Positions 24,997 through 33,428 of a DNA stretch of 64,000 nucleotides are shown here, piece by piece. This DNA is from Streptomyces xanthophaeus. Its GTDB lineage: Bacteria; Actinomycetota; Actinomycetes; Streptomycetales; Streptomycetaceae. Under the pieces are notes generated by a model, which did no database searches, was not told the DNA's origin, and worked only from the letters and a program-made list of their open reading frames with translations. Positions within the stretch are counted from its first letter, which is position 1; each line of letters opens with the position of its first letter. The DNA is taken from contig NZ_CP076543.1 of the NCBI RefSeq assembly GCF_030440515.1, positions 7,231,001 to 7,295,000 of the forward strand, given 5' to 3'. A program made the translations under genes and the position numbers.

Positions 24997-26622
24997 ATGA
25001 GCAGCAGTGTCACCCGCGCGACAGGGAACGAGCCCTCGCAGTCCGCCGACGGGCCCCGGGCCGAGACGGCCACGACCCCCGCGACCGCCCGGTCCGCCGC
25101 GAACCGGAAGGGGCCGTGGCTGCTGCGTGCCCTGCTCGCCGCCCTCTCGGGCGTGCTGCTCTACCTCAGCTTCCCGCCCCGCCCGCTGTGGTGGCTGGCC
25201 CCCTTCGCCCTCGCCCTGCTCGCCGGCTGCCTCCACGGCCGCCGCGCCCGGGCCGGCTTCGGCCTCGGGCTCCTCGCCGGGCTCGGCTACCTGCTGCCGC
25301 TCCTCGTCTGGACCGGTGAGGAGGTCGGCCCGGTGCCCTGGCTGGCACTGACCACCCTCGAAGCCCTCTTCATCGGCCTCACCGGCCTCGGTATCGCCCT
25401 GGTCAGCCGGCTCCCGGCCTGGCCGCTGTTCGCCGCCGCCGTCTGGGTCGCGGGCGAGGCGCTGCGGGCCCGGGCCCCCTTCGGCGGCTTCCCCTGGGGC
25501 AAGCTCGCCTTCGGACAGGCCGACGGCGTCTTCACCCCGCTCGCCGCCCTGGGCGGCACCCCCCTGCTCTCCTTCGGCGTCGCCCTCTGCGGATTCGGCC
25601 TCTACGAGGCCCTGCGCACCGCCCGCCGCCACCCCGGCCGCACCGCCGCCGCGCTGACCGCGCTCACCGTCGCCGCCCCGATCGGCGTGGGCCTCGCCGC
25701 CCGTCCGCTGGTCTCCGACGCGGCCGAGGACGGCACCGCCGTGGTCGCCGTCATCCAGGGCAACGTGCCCCGCCTCGGCCTCGACTTCAACTCCCAGCGC
25801 CGGGCCGTCCTCGACAACCACGCCCGGCGCACCGTCCAGCTCGCCGAGGACGTCAAGGCCGGCCGCGCCCCGAAGCCCGACTTCGTCGTCTGGCCGGAGA
25901 ACTCCTCCGACCTCGACCCGTACGCCGAGCCCGACGCCCACGACGTCATCGACCAGGCCGTCAAGGCCATCGGCGTGCCCGTCGCCATCGGCGCCGTGGT
26001 GGCCCCGGAGACGGGCCCACTGCGCAACACGATGATCCTGTGGGACCCGGTCAAGGGCCCCACCGCGACCTACGACAAGCGCAAGATCCAGCCCTTCGGC
26101 GAGCGCATCCCGATGCGTTCCGTCGTCCGCCTCTTCAGCTCCGACGTGGACCGGGTCCGCCGCGACTTCGGTCCCGGCAAGGACCCGGGCGTCTTCGACA
26201 TGGCCGGCACCGGCGTCGGCATGGTCACCTGCTTCGAGGCCGCCTTCGACGACGCCGTCCGCTCCACCGTCCAGGCCGGCGCCCAGGTGATCGCCGTACC
26301 GAGCAACAACGCCACCTTCGGCCGGACCCAGATGACCTACCAGCAGCTCGCCATGGACCGGATCCGCGCCGTCGAGCACAGCCGGACCGTCCTCGTCCCC
26401 GTCACCAGCGGGGTCAGCGCCGTCATCCGCCCCGACGGGAAGATCGTCTCGCAGACCAAGATGTTCACCGCGGACGCGCTGGTCGCCGAGGTCCCGCTGC
26501 GCTCCGGCCGCACCCCGGCCACGGTCGTCGGTCCGCTGCCGGAGTACGTACTGCTCCTGCTGGCCGCGGGCGGCTTCGGGTGGATCCTGAACCGCCGGAT
26601 CCGCTCGCGCCGCGCCGCCTGA
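24997..26622 (+). CDS. lnt: Apolipoprotein N-acyltransferase
   Basis: The 541-residue enzyme adds the third acyl chain to lipoproteins at the outer face of the cytoplasmic membrane. Residues ~42-235 hold the expected cluster of membrane helices. Residues ~245-490 form the nitrilase-like domain with the Glu of VWPENSSD (~301), the Lys in YDKRKIQPFGERIP (~363) and the Cys in MVTCFEAAFDD (~412), the E-K-C triad. A final helix and an RRIRSRR tail complete it. The N-terminus is extended by about 40 polar residues. Streptomyces often carry two lnt genes; which one this is cannot be told. Confidence 0.93.
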   Translation: MSSSVTRATGNEPSQSADGPRAETATTPATARSAANRKGPWLLRALLAALSGVLLYLSFPPRPLWWLAPFALALLAGCLHGRRARAGFGLGLLAGLGYLLPLLVWTGEEVGPVPWLALTTLEALFIGLTGLGIALVSRLPAWPLFAAAVWVAGEALRARAPFGGFPWGKLAFGQADGVFTPLAALGGTPLLSFGVALCGFGLYEALRTARRHPGRTAAALTALTVAAPIGVGLAARPLVSDAAEDGTAVVAVIQGNVPRLGLDFNSQRRAVLDNHARRTVQLAEDVKAGRAPKPDFVVWPENSSDLDPYAEPDAHDVIDQAVKAIGVPVAIGAVVAPETGPLRNTMILWDPVKGPTATYDKRKIQPFGERIPMRSVVRLFSSDVDRVRRDFGPGKDPGVFDMAGTGVGMVTCFEAAFDDAVRSTVQAGAQVIAVPSNNATFGRTQMTYQQLAMDRIRAVEHSRTVLVPVTSGVSAVIRPDGKIVSQTKMFTADALVAEVPLRSGRTPATVVGPLPEYVLLLLAAGGFGWILNRRIRSRRAA

Positions 26623-26659
26623 GTCCGGATTCGGTCCGTCGGCCTCGTAGGGTCGGGAC

Positions 26660-27142
26660 ATGACCACACCCGATTTCATCCGCCAGATCCGCGCCACCGC
26701 CGGGCACCAGCTGCTCCTGCTGCCCGGAGTCACGGCCATCGTCTTCGACGACCTCGGCCGGGTGCTGCTCGGCCGGCGCTCCGACACCGGGCAGTGGGCG
26801 GTGGTCGGCGGAATCGCCGAGCCGGGGGAGCAGCCCGCCGAGACCGCCGTGCGCGAGGTCTACGAGGAGACGGCGGTGCGCTGTGTCGTCGAGCGTGTGG
26901 TCCTCGTCCAGATGACGGAGCCGATGACCTACCCCAACGGGGACATCTGCCAGTTCCAGGACATCACCTTCCGCTGCCGCGCGACGGGCGGCGAGGCGCG
27001 GGCCAACGACCACGAGTCCCTCGAAGTGGCCTGGTTCGAGGTGGACGCGCTGCCGCCGCTGGACCCCTTCGGCCTGGACCGGATCCACCGGGCCCTGCTC
27101 GACGAGCCGACCTGGTTCGAGGCCCCGGCAGCTCTCACGTAG
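26660..27142 (+). CDS. Nudix hydrolase
   Basis: The 160-residue protein has a complete Nudix box, GGIAEPGEQPAETAVREVYEETAV (about residues 54-77, G-5x-E-7x-REVxEE). This binds metal and cleaves nucleoside-diphosphate-linked substrates. The opening TPDFIRQIRATAGHQLLLLPGVTAIVFDD matches the ADP-ribose/NADH-pyrophosphatase-like group common in actinobacteria. It follows lnt by 37 bp and may be co-transcribed. Substrate not predictable. Confidence 0.92.
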   Translation: MTTPDFIRQIRATAGHQLLLLPGVTAIVFDDLGRVLLGRRSDTGQWAVVGGIAEPGEQPAETAVREVYEETAVRCVVERVVLVQMTEPMTYPNGDICQFQDITFRCRATGGEARANDHESLEVAWFEVDALPPLDPFGLDRIHRALLDEPTWFEAPAALT

Positions 27143-27257
27143 GGGGTGCCCGCCAGCTCCCGGACCGGCGATGTGAGCTGCGCGGAGGTGCGCTGTAAGG
27201 TTCCGCTGATCCAAGGCGGTCATCGGACAGTCGTACATATGAGGGGGCGGTCGGAGG

Positions 27258-28457
27258 ATGAGCTCGCGCAGTTCAGCCGGAGAGTCGCGGGCGGGCGGCC
27301 CTGGCCGCGCGTCGGCCGGAGCGGTCCCCGGCGGGCGCCTGGCGGTCCTCGACGGAGTGCGGGTCCTCGCCGCGCTCGGCGTGCTCTTCTACCACTACTC
27401 CGCCCTCGAAAGCGCCTGGGGAGAAGCACCCGCGGACGTCTTCCCGAACGCCAACCGGCTCGCCGTCTACGGCTGGCTCGGCGTCGAGATCTTCTTCCTG
27501 GTCAGCGGGTTCGTCATATGTATGAGCGCCTGGGGCCGCACGGTGGGCGACTTCGCGGTGTCCCGGGCCGCCCGGCTCTTCCCCGCCTACTGGGCGGCCG
27601 TCGCCTTCACCACCCTCGTGCTGTACTCCTGGTCCGAGGTCAGGCAGGTCAAGGCGTTCAGTGACGTCGTGGTGAATCTGTCGATGCTCCAGTCCGGTCT
27701 CGGCGTCCCGAACATCGACGACGCCTACTGGACCCTCTTCGTCGAGCTCAAGTTCTACGTCCTGTTCGCGATCGTGGTCATGCGCGGCGTGACCTACCGC
27801 AACTGCGTCCTGTTCTGCGCGGCCTGGACCCTGGCCGGCGTCGTGGCACCCACTGCCGACAACGGCGTGCTGTCCTTCTTCGCGGTCTCGTCCTCATCCC
27901 CGTACTTCATCGCCGGTATCGGCTTCTACCTGATGCGCCGGTTCGGGCCGAACGCCGTCCTGTGGGCCGTCGTCGGTGTCCAGTTCCTCCTTGCGCAGCA
28001 CTACGTGCACGCCCGCATGATCGTCAACCTGGGCCGGGCCGCCACCGAGCGGACGCCCGCCTGGCCCGCCCATCTGGTCATCGCGCTGGGCTTCGCCCTG
28101 ATGGCGGCCATAGCGCTCGGCGCCCTCGACGGCGTCCGGTGGCGCTGGCTCCCGCACGCCGGAGCGCTCACGTACCCGCTCTACCTGATCCACATGATGG
28201 CCGGGCTGACCTTCATCCATCACTTCCGCCGCGACGTGGCGCCCGTACCCCTCGTCATCGGCGTGACCGCCGCGATGCTGCTGCTCGCCTGGCTCATCCA
28301 CCGGCTCGTGGAACGCCCGCTCGGCCGGCACCTGCGCGACCGGCTGCGCAGCGGGATGCAGGACATTCGGTCGGGCACCCCGCGCGGCCCGTCGATCGAC
28401 CGGCTCCCCGCCCAGCCCTCGGCACCCGACGCGGAACGCATCCCGGCCCGCCGCTAG
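27258..28457 (+). CDS. Acyltransferase family 3 membrane protein
   Basis: The 399-residue protein has about ten hydrophobic helices. It opens with LAVLDGVRVLAALGVLFYHYSALES, which carries the conserved His of the OafA/acyltransferase-3 family, and EIFFLVSGFVICMSAWGR, the second signature. These enzymes O-acetylate or acylate surface sugars or small molecules. GAGGGGG lies ten bases before ATG 27258. The C-terminus is a polar tail. It is not in a recognisable polysaccharide cluster. Confidence 0.9.
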   Translation: MSSRSSAGESRAGGPGRASAGAVPGGRLAVLDGVRVLAALGVLFYHYSALESAWGEAPADVFPNANRLAVYGWLGVEIFFLVSGFVICMSAWGRTVGDFAVSRAARLFPAYWAAVAFTTLVLYSWSEVRQVKAFSDVVVNLSMLQSGLGVPNIDDAYWTLFVELKFYVLFAIVVMRGVTYRNCVLFCAAWTLAGVVAPTADNGVLSFFAVSSSSPYFIAGIGFYLMRRFGPNAVLWAVVGVQFLLAQHYVHARMIVNLGRAATERTPAWPAHLVIALGFALMAAIALGALDGVRWRWLPHAGALTYPLYLIHMMAGLTFIHHFRRDVAPVPLVIGVTAAMLLLAWLIHRLVERPLGRHLRDRLRSGMQDIRSGTPRGPSIDRLPAQPSAPDAERIPARR

Positions 28458-28465
28458 GCGGTGTC

Positions 28466-28502
28466 CCGGCAGGCCGCTAGGCCTCTAGGCCTCAAGGCCT
28501 CA
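28466..28502. terminator. Short AGGCCT-repeat hairpin between convergent genes
   Basis: Three or four copies of the self-complementary hexamer AGGCCT occur here in tandem. They can fold into short stems and could end transcription from both sides. The call is tentative. Confidence 0.35.
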
Positions 28503-29270
28503 GGACCGTGCCTCCCGGTACAGCCGCACCGCCCCCTCGCCCATGACCGCGCTGTACGAGATCTCCGGGACGCTGCCGCCTCCCTCGTAGCCGCCGAGTA
28601 CCCCGGCCAGTGCACCGTTCACCAGCCAGGGGCTGCCGCTGGTGCCACCGGTGAGGTCCGGGCAGTCGATCCGGCGCTGGGTCGCGGAGAGCAGGCCGGT
28701 GGTGTTCGCACAGCGCACCGGGGCCTCCAGGGTCCGCGGATAGCCGATGATCGTCACCCTGGCGTCGTCCGGCTGCTCGGCGGCGACCGGGAAACCGCCC
28801 ACGAGGCCCTCCACGGTCCCGGTCCGCCCGCCGTCCACCGGGGCCACGGTCGCGAAGGCGATGTCGTCGTCCGGGTCCTGCCCGTCCGTCCAGCCCGGTG
28901 CGATGTGTACGCCGGTGAGCTTCCAGAATCCGTACGGGGCCTTGCCGTCGCGGTAGCCCGGCGCGAAGACGGTGGTGTCCGGGCTCTCCAGGCAGTGCGC
29001 GGCGGTGGCGATCACATCGCCGTCCTCGCTGTGCACCACGGCGGCGGTGCAGTGATGTCCGCCGTCCTGCCCGCCCGGGAAGAGCGCGCCCACCCGGTCG
29101 GTGGTGGCGCCGGGCAGCGCCCACGCGGTGACGCCGAGCGGTGGTCCGGCGGCGGCCTCGGGCAGGTCCACGCCGACCAGCGCGGCCATCGCGGCCATGG
29201 CGAACAGGATCCGGGACGCCCGCCGCGCACGGGTGCGCCGGGCCGGTCGGAGGAGCGTGGAGTGGATCAT
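28500..29270 (-). CDS. Secreted trypsin-like serine protease
   Basis: The 256-residue protein has an Arg-rich n-region (LLRPARRTRARRASR) followed by a hydrophobic export segment (ILFAMAAMAALVGVDLPEAAAG). The S1 triad is visible: His in VIATAAHCLES (~90), Asp in DDDIAFATV (~137) and Ser in GGTSGSPWLVN (~211). Cysteine pairs fit disulfides. The family resembles V8/trypsin-like secreted proteases of Streptomyces. ATG 29270 is preceded by GGGTGG. The gene is convergent with the acyltransferase. Confidence 0.9.
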   Translation of the reverse strand: MIHSTLLRPARRTRARRASRILFAMAAMAALVGVDLPEAAAGPPLGVTAWALPGATTDRVGALFPGGQDGGHHCTAAVVHSEDGDVIATAAHCLESPDTTVFAPGYRDGKAPYGFWKLTGVHIAPGWTDGQDPDDDIAFATVAPVDGGRTGTVEGLVGGFPVAAEQPDDARVTIIGYPRTLEAPVRCANTTGLLSATQRRIDCPDLTGGTSGSPWLVNGALAGVLGGYEGGGSVPEISYSAVMGEGAVRLYREARS

Positions 29271-29410
29271 TTTTCCACCCTGCCCGCCGAACCTATGTCC
29301 GGAGGATGGAGTTCCGTATGAATCCCCTGTGAATCCTGTGAAGCTCATGTGAAGACCGGGGCATGCCCGGACAGGCCCCGCTATGTCGGATGTAGACAGC
29401 CGATCGGCGG

Positions 29411-30895
29411 CTATCCGAGACGCTCGTACACCGTCACCCGGCGCCCCCGCACCTGCCGGTCCGCGACCACTGCGAAGTGCCCCCGCAGGACCGCCGCCTT
29501 GGCCCGGTCCCGCTCCGCCGACGGCGGCTTCGCCACCTTCTCCGCGTCCGTCACCAGCAGCACCCGCCGCTGCCCGAGCAGCGCCGCCCGGATCCGCTCG
29601 GGGTCCGCCTCCTCACCCTTGAGGGTGGCCGAGGCGGCCGGGGACGCGGCCAGCGCCACATCGGCCAGGCCCCTGAAGGCACCGGGCGAGACCAGCGCCG
29701 TGTCCCGTCGCGCGGCCGGCACGAACACCACCGCGTCCCCGTCCCGCTTCAGCCCGGCCACCTCGCCCGCCACCGCGAGCACGTCGTCGATGCGGCTGGC
29801 CGGGGCCCGCTTGTCCAGTTCCACCGGCAGCAGGGCCAGCACCGAAATCCCGACCGCGCCCGGCACCAGCAGGCCCGCCGCCCTCGGGAGGCGGGGCGCG
29901 CAGGCCCGTACGGCGGCACCCAGCGCGGCGCCGATCAGCAGCGCCAGCCCCACCATGCTGAACAGCACGTACCGGTCCTGGAACAGCGGCTGCACCAGGG
30001 ACAGCCCGATCAGCCCGAGCTGCGGCACCGCCAGCAGCGGCAGGCCGACCGCGGCCACCGACAGTGCCTTGCGGTCCGGCCGGACCGACCGCTTGGGCCG
30101 GTCCGCCCACGCGCCCAGCCCGCCGACCGCCAGGAGGATCCCCGGCCCGACCAGCATGGGCCAGTCCAGCGGCGGTATCCACGACACCTGGTCGGACTGG
30201 CCGCGGCTGAACAGGATCAGCGGCAGCGCCCCCGCCACCGCGCCCGAACCGTACGCCGCCCAGCACAGCCACACCCGCCGCCCGGCCCGCGCCCACCCCA
30301 GGGTCGCCGCGTGCGCGGGCAGGACCAGCAGGGACAGCCAGTTCAGCAGGGCGCACACCAGCACGGTGATCCCGTACGCCGCCCAGCACGGCCAGGCCCG
30401 CCGGCCCGGCCCGCGCTCCAGGAGCGAGACCAGCAGCAGTGTGGAGAGCCCGGCCCCCGCCGCGACCAGCGCGTACGGGCGGCCCTCCTGGAGGTAGAAC
30501 TGGACCGCGGGCAGCAGCCCGAGCGCCAGCCCGCCGCCGAGGCCCGCCCAGAACCCGGCCAGACGCCGCCCGATCAGCGCCACGCACGCCGCGGTGGCCG
30601 AGACGGCCAGCACCGACGGCAGCCGCAGGGTCGCCGTACTCGCCCCGAAGACCTCGAAAAGGCAGTGCATCAGCAGGTAGTAGAGCCCGTGCACGGCATC
30701 CACGTGTCCGAGCATCGCCCATATCTCACCCGCCGACCGCCCGGCCACCTGCCAGGTCGCCGCCTCGTCCCGCCACACGCTGTCCTGCCGGGAGAGCCCC
30801 CACAGACCGAGCCCCAGGGTCCACAGCAGGGGGACCAGCCACACCACGACGCGCCGACTTCGGGATTCAGATATGGCGGATATGTCGGAAGGCAT
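29411..30895 (-). CDS. GT39-like (ArnT/PMT-type) polyprenyl-phosphate-dependent glycosyltransferase
   Basis: The 494-residue protein has about eleven membrane helices. The first outer loop carries SVWRDEAATW, the Asp-Glu pair typical of GT-C mannosyl/arabinosyl transferases. The LLMHCLFEVFGASTATLRLPSVLAV stretch is typical of family 39. The last ~100 residues (AGEVAGLKRDGDAVVFVPAARRD...) form a soluble extracytoplasmic domain. The product should transfer a lipid-linked sugar to an exported acceptor. ATG at 30895. Confidence 0.85.
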   Translation of the reverse strand: MPSDISAISESRSRRVVVWLVPLLWTLGLGLWGLSRQDSVWRDEAATWQVAGRSAGEIWAMLGHVDAVHGLYYLLMHCLFEVFGASTATLRLPSVLAVSATAACVALIGRRLAGFWAGLGGGLALGLLPAVQFYLQEGRPYALVAAGAGLSTLLLVSLLERGPGRRAWPCWAAYGITVLVCALLNWLSLLVLPAHAATLGWARAGRRVWLCWAAYGSGAVAGALPLILFSRGQSDQVSWIPPLDWPMLVGPGILLAVGGLGAWADRPKRSVRPDRKALSVAAVGLPLLAVPQLGLIGLSLVQPLFQDRYVLFSMVGLALLIGAALGAAVRACAPRLPRAAGLLVPGAVGISVLALLPVELDKRAPASRIDDVLAVAGEVAGLKRDGDAVVFVPAARRDTALVSPGAFRGLADVALAASPAASATLKGEEADPERIRAALLGQRRVLLVTDAEKVAKPPSAERDRAKAAVLRGHFAVVADRQVRGRRVTVYERLG

Positions 30896-31054
30896 GAAGG
30901 TGCGCGGATCCTCGGTGCGGGGCGTCGGCGGAAAGCACCAGTCTATGGACGCCACGGACGGTTTCCGGACCCGGTGTTGTGCACCACGGAGCGTGATCGT
31001 GCAGCCCCCCGCCCCTAGCCTCGCCGCAGGAGCACGAACGAGGGGCGGTACCCG

Positions 31055-32344
31055 GTGAACTGGCTCATCCACGACTACCGCGAGAGCGATCTCGCAGCGG
31101 TGGTCCACCTGATCGACACCACGGCCGAGCTCGGACAGGAGTCCGTCTTCTCGCTCGCCGAGTGCATCAGCGCGCTGACCGACCGCCAGCCCTGTGTGGT
31201 CGCCGTCCACCAGGGCGTCCCCATCGGCGCGGCGCTCGCCTGCGTCACCGGCGAACGGGCCTGGGTCATGCGCATCGCGATCGCCGCCGGCTGGCGCGGC
31301 CGGGGTCTGGCCAGCGCCCTGCTCGTCGAACTGGAGCGACGGCTCATCGCCGCGCGCGTCGGCCGCATCGCGTACGTCCTGCCCGAGGAGGACATGCTCG
31401 GTGAGGGCCTCCTCAACGCCGGATACACCCGGCAGCCGGCCGTCGCGTACTTCGAGAAGACCGAGCCGCTGCACGGCCCGGCCGCGGGCCTCCTCGACGA
31501 CCTCGGCGGCCGCTTCCTGCCGAACGACCTGTGGACCAAGGTCGCCGGCATGGAGAAGGAGAAGGACCTCATCGAGCGGCGCGTGGTGCTCCCGCTCGCC
31601 GAGCCGGAGCGGGCCGCCTCGCACGGGGTGCGGCCGCCGCGCGCCATCACCCTCTTCGGCCCGCCCGGCACCGGCAAGACCACCTTCGCCCGGGCCATCG
31701 CCTCCCGGCTCGGCTGGCCCTTCGTGGAACTGCTGCCCTCCCGCCTCGCGGACGAGGGCAACCTGGCCGCCGCGCTGCGCGACGCGTTCGCCCGGATCGC
31801 CGAGCTGGAGCGCGTACTGGTCTTCATCGACGAGGTCGAGGAGATCGCACCGGTGCGCACCGAGCCCGCGCAGCCCGGCGGGATCCACGGGGTGACGAAC
31901 GAGCTGCTGAAGCTGATACCGGGCTTCCGGGAGGGCGACGAGCGGCTGCTGGTGTGCGCCACGAACTCCATCCGCTCCCTCGACCCGGCCTTCCTGCGGC
32001 CCGGGCGCTTCGACTACCTCATACCGATCGGCACCCCGGACGCCGGGGCGCGCGCCGCCATCTGGTCCCGCTACACGGCGGGCCGCGCCGACGTCGACGT
32101 GAACGCCCTGGTGGCGGCCACCGAGCTGTTCACGCCGGCCGACATCGAGCACGCGGCGCGGATCGCGGCGCAGGTGTCCTTCGAGCGGGACCTGGAGGCG
32201 GTGGGCGCGCGGGGCGCGGCGGCCGCGCAGCTGGGCGCGACCACGGAGGACCACCTGGCGGCGGTCCGGCAGTGCCGGCCGACGGTGACCCCGGCGATGA
32301 CGGGCGAGTTCGAGGCGGACATCACCGCGCACGCCCGGTTCTGA
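31055..32344 (+). CDS. Fusion of GNAT acetyltransferase and AAA+ ATPase
   Basis: The 429-residue protein combines an N-terminal GNAT domain (residues 1-140, with acetyl-CoA loop RIAIAAGWRGRGLASALLVEL) with a classical AAA module. Walker A is FGPPGTGKTTFAR (~202), Walker B is VLVFIDEVEEI (~255), sensor 1 is LLVCATNS and the arginine finger is FLRPGRFDYLIPIGTP. The AAA part resembles CDC48/FtsH-type ATPases but lacks a protease domain. GTG 31055 follows GAGGGGCGG. The acetylation target is unknown; the ATPase could unfold or remodel it. A strong terminator follows. Confidence 0.92.
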   Translation: MNWLIHDYRESDLAAVVHLIDTTAELGQESVFSLAECISALTDRQPCVVAVHQGVPIGAALACVTGERAWVMRIAIAAGWRGRGLASALLVELERRLIAARVGRIAYVLPEEDMLGEGLLNAGYTRQPAVAYFEKTEPLHGPAAGLLDDLGGRFLPNDLWTKVAGMEKEKDLIERRVVLPLAEPERAASHGVRPPRAITLFGPPGTGKTTFARAIASRLGWPFVELLPSRLADEGNLAAALRDAFARIAELERVLVFIDEVEEIAPVRTEPAQPGGIHGVTNELLKLIPGFREGDERLLVCATNSIRSLDPAFLRPGRFDYLIPIGTPDAGARAAIWSRYTAGRADVDVNALVAATELFTPADIEHAARIAAQVSFERDLEAVGARGAAAAQLGATTEDHLAAVRQCRPTVTPAMTGEFEADITAHARF

Positions 32345-32403
32345 CCCCGGTCGGAGCCCCCTGACTTCCGTCCCCCGGTTGCGGCGGGGGCGGAATGCGA
32401 AAC

Positions 32404-32437
32404 GGCCCGCGGCCACTCCCCGAAGGGGCCGCGGGCC
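32404..32437 (+). terminator. Rho-independent-type terminator after the GNAT-AAA gene
   Basis: GGCCCGCGGCC (32404-32414) and GGCCGCGGGCC (32427-32437) form a perfect 11-bp stem with a 12-base loop, followed by TTC. It lies 60 bases after the stop codon. Confidence 0.85.
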
Positions 32438-32479
32438 TTCCCGCGCGGCCGCGGCCGCCGCTTCGGCTACCGTCGCCGC

Positions 32480-32824
32480 ATGGGCTTCGTCATCTTCATG
32501 ACCCTTCCCGGGCTGGCTCTGGTGCTCACCGCCATGGCCTTCCTCGACCTGGCACTGGTCCGCGCGGGCCGCGCCGGGCTGCTGCCCTGGCGGTGGAACG
32601 GCCGCCAGGGGCAGATATCCGCCACCGGCTTCGAGCAACTGCACGCCAGCTTCTCGCCCGGCAAGCAGAACGAGCTCAAGGAGCGGCAGAGCGCCCTCGT
32701 CATGCGCGACGACGAGGAGGACGGCGCGCCGCCGCGCACCCGGGTCGACCTCGACGGCGGACTCGCCGTCATCAGGCTGCCCGGCACCGCGGCCGTGCCC
32801 GCTACGGGGTACAGCGGTACGTGA
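32480..32824 (+). CDS. Small membrane-anchored protein (DUF6191-like)
   Basis: The 114-residue product has one N-terminal membrane helix (MGFVIFMTLPGLALVLTAMAFLDLALV). A cytoplasmic region with the conserved-looking stretch GQISATGFEQLHASFSPGKQNELKERQSALVMRDDEEDGAPP follows. It matches my memory of DUF6191. Function unknown. Its last 23 bp overlap the convergent gene at 32802. Confidence 0.8.
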   Translation: MGFVIFMTLPGLALVLTAMAFLDLALVRAGRAGLLPWRWNGRQGQISATGFEQLHASFSPGKQNELKERQSALVMRDDEEDGAPPRTRVDLDGGLAVIRLPGTAAVPATGYSGT

Positions 32825-33428
32825 AGTCCACCGCGGCCGTGCGCCGACCGGGCGACACCAGCTGCAGTTCCGCCTTCGCCGGGTAGCTCCCCTTGCCCTG
32901 GAAGGTCCACAGCAGGTGCAGCCGGGCCTCCCGCTGCCCGCGCGGTACCCGCTCGGTCAGCTGCTCGGACCGGGTGCCGTCGCTGCGCACCCACCGGTAG
33001 GTGAGGATGCCCGGGCGCCCGTTCGTCGCCACCACGGCCACCACATCGGCCGCCGCGTCACAGGCCGGGCCCTTGGGATCGGTATTCACCGCCACGTCCC
33101 GGACCTCGATGCCGGGCCCCAGCCGCTGCCACCCGAGGTACGCGAGGACCGCGGCCAGGACGAGCGCCGCGAGGGCGTACCGCCGCAGACCGGCCAGGCG
33201 GCGCCGCCGGGACGGAGGTACGACGGCCATCGAGACGTCGACGGGGAACGGCGCGGGCATGGCCGCGGTGACCCCCGGCCCGAACCGGAGCACGGAGCCC
33301 TCGACCCGGTCGGGGACCACCTCCTCGGGAGCCATCCTCTTGGTCGCGTCCGGGGGACCGCTGAACCAGTGGCTGCCGAGGACGGTGGCGCTGTAGTCGT
33401 CACCCTCGGGGGCGCCGGAACCGCTCAT
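32802..33428 (-). CDS. Membrane protein coupled to the upstream kinase, with kinase-like ectodomain
   Basis: The 208-residue protein has a cytoplasmic N-terminus (about 80 residues), a basic RRRRLAGLRR stretch and one membrane helix (ALAALVLAAVLAYLGW). A ~110-residue outside domain ends TAAVDFTYRCTP. That domain (LTYRWVRSDG... RVPRG... WTFQGKGSYPAKAELQL... YRC) follows the same strand and cysteine pattern as the C-terminal ectodomain of the kinase before it. Its ATG overlaps the kinase stop (ATGA), so the two are translationally coupled. Probably a partner of, or a receptor co-subunit for, the kinase (inference). Confidence 0.75.
   Translation of the reverse strand: MSGSGAPEGDDYSATVLGSHWFSGPPDATKRMAPEEVVPDRVEGSVLRFGPGVTAAMPAPFPVDVSMAVVPPSRRRRLAGLRRYALAALVLAAVLAYLGWQRLGPGIEVRDVAVNTDPKGPACDAAADVVAVVATNGRPGILTYRWVRSDGTRSEQLTERVPRGQREARLHLLWTFQGKGSYPAKAELQLVSPGRRTAAVDFTYRCTP

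Noticed and set aside
29411..32644. 1077-codon minus-strand frame as one giant protein
   Set aside because: Only the part from 30895 down is a real glycosyltransferase. The upstream 580 codons are antisense to the GNAT-AAA gene.
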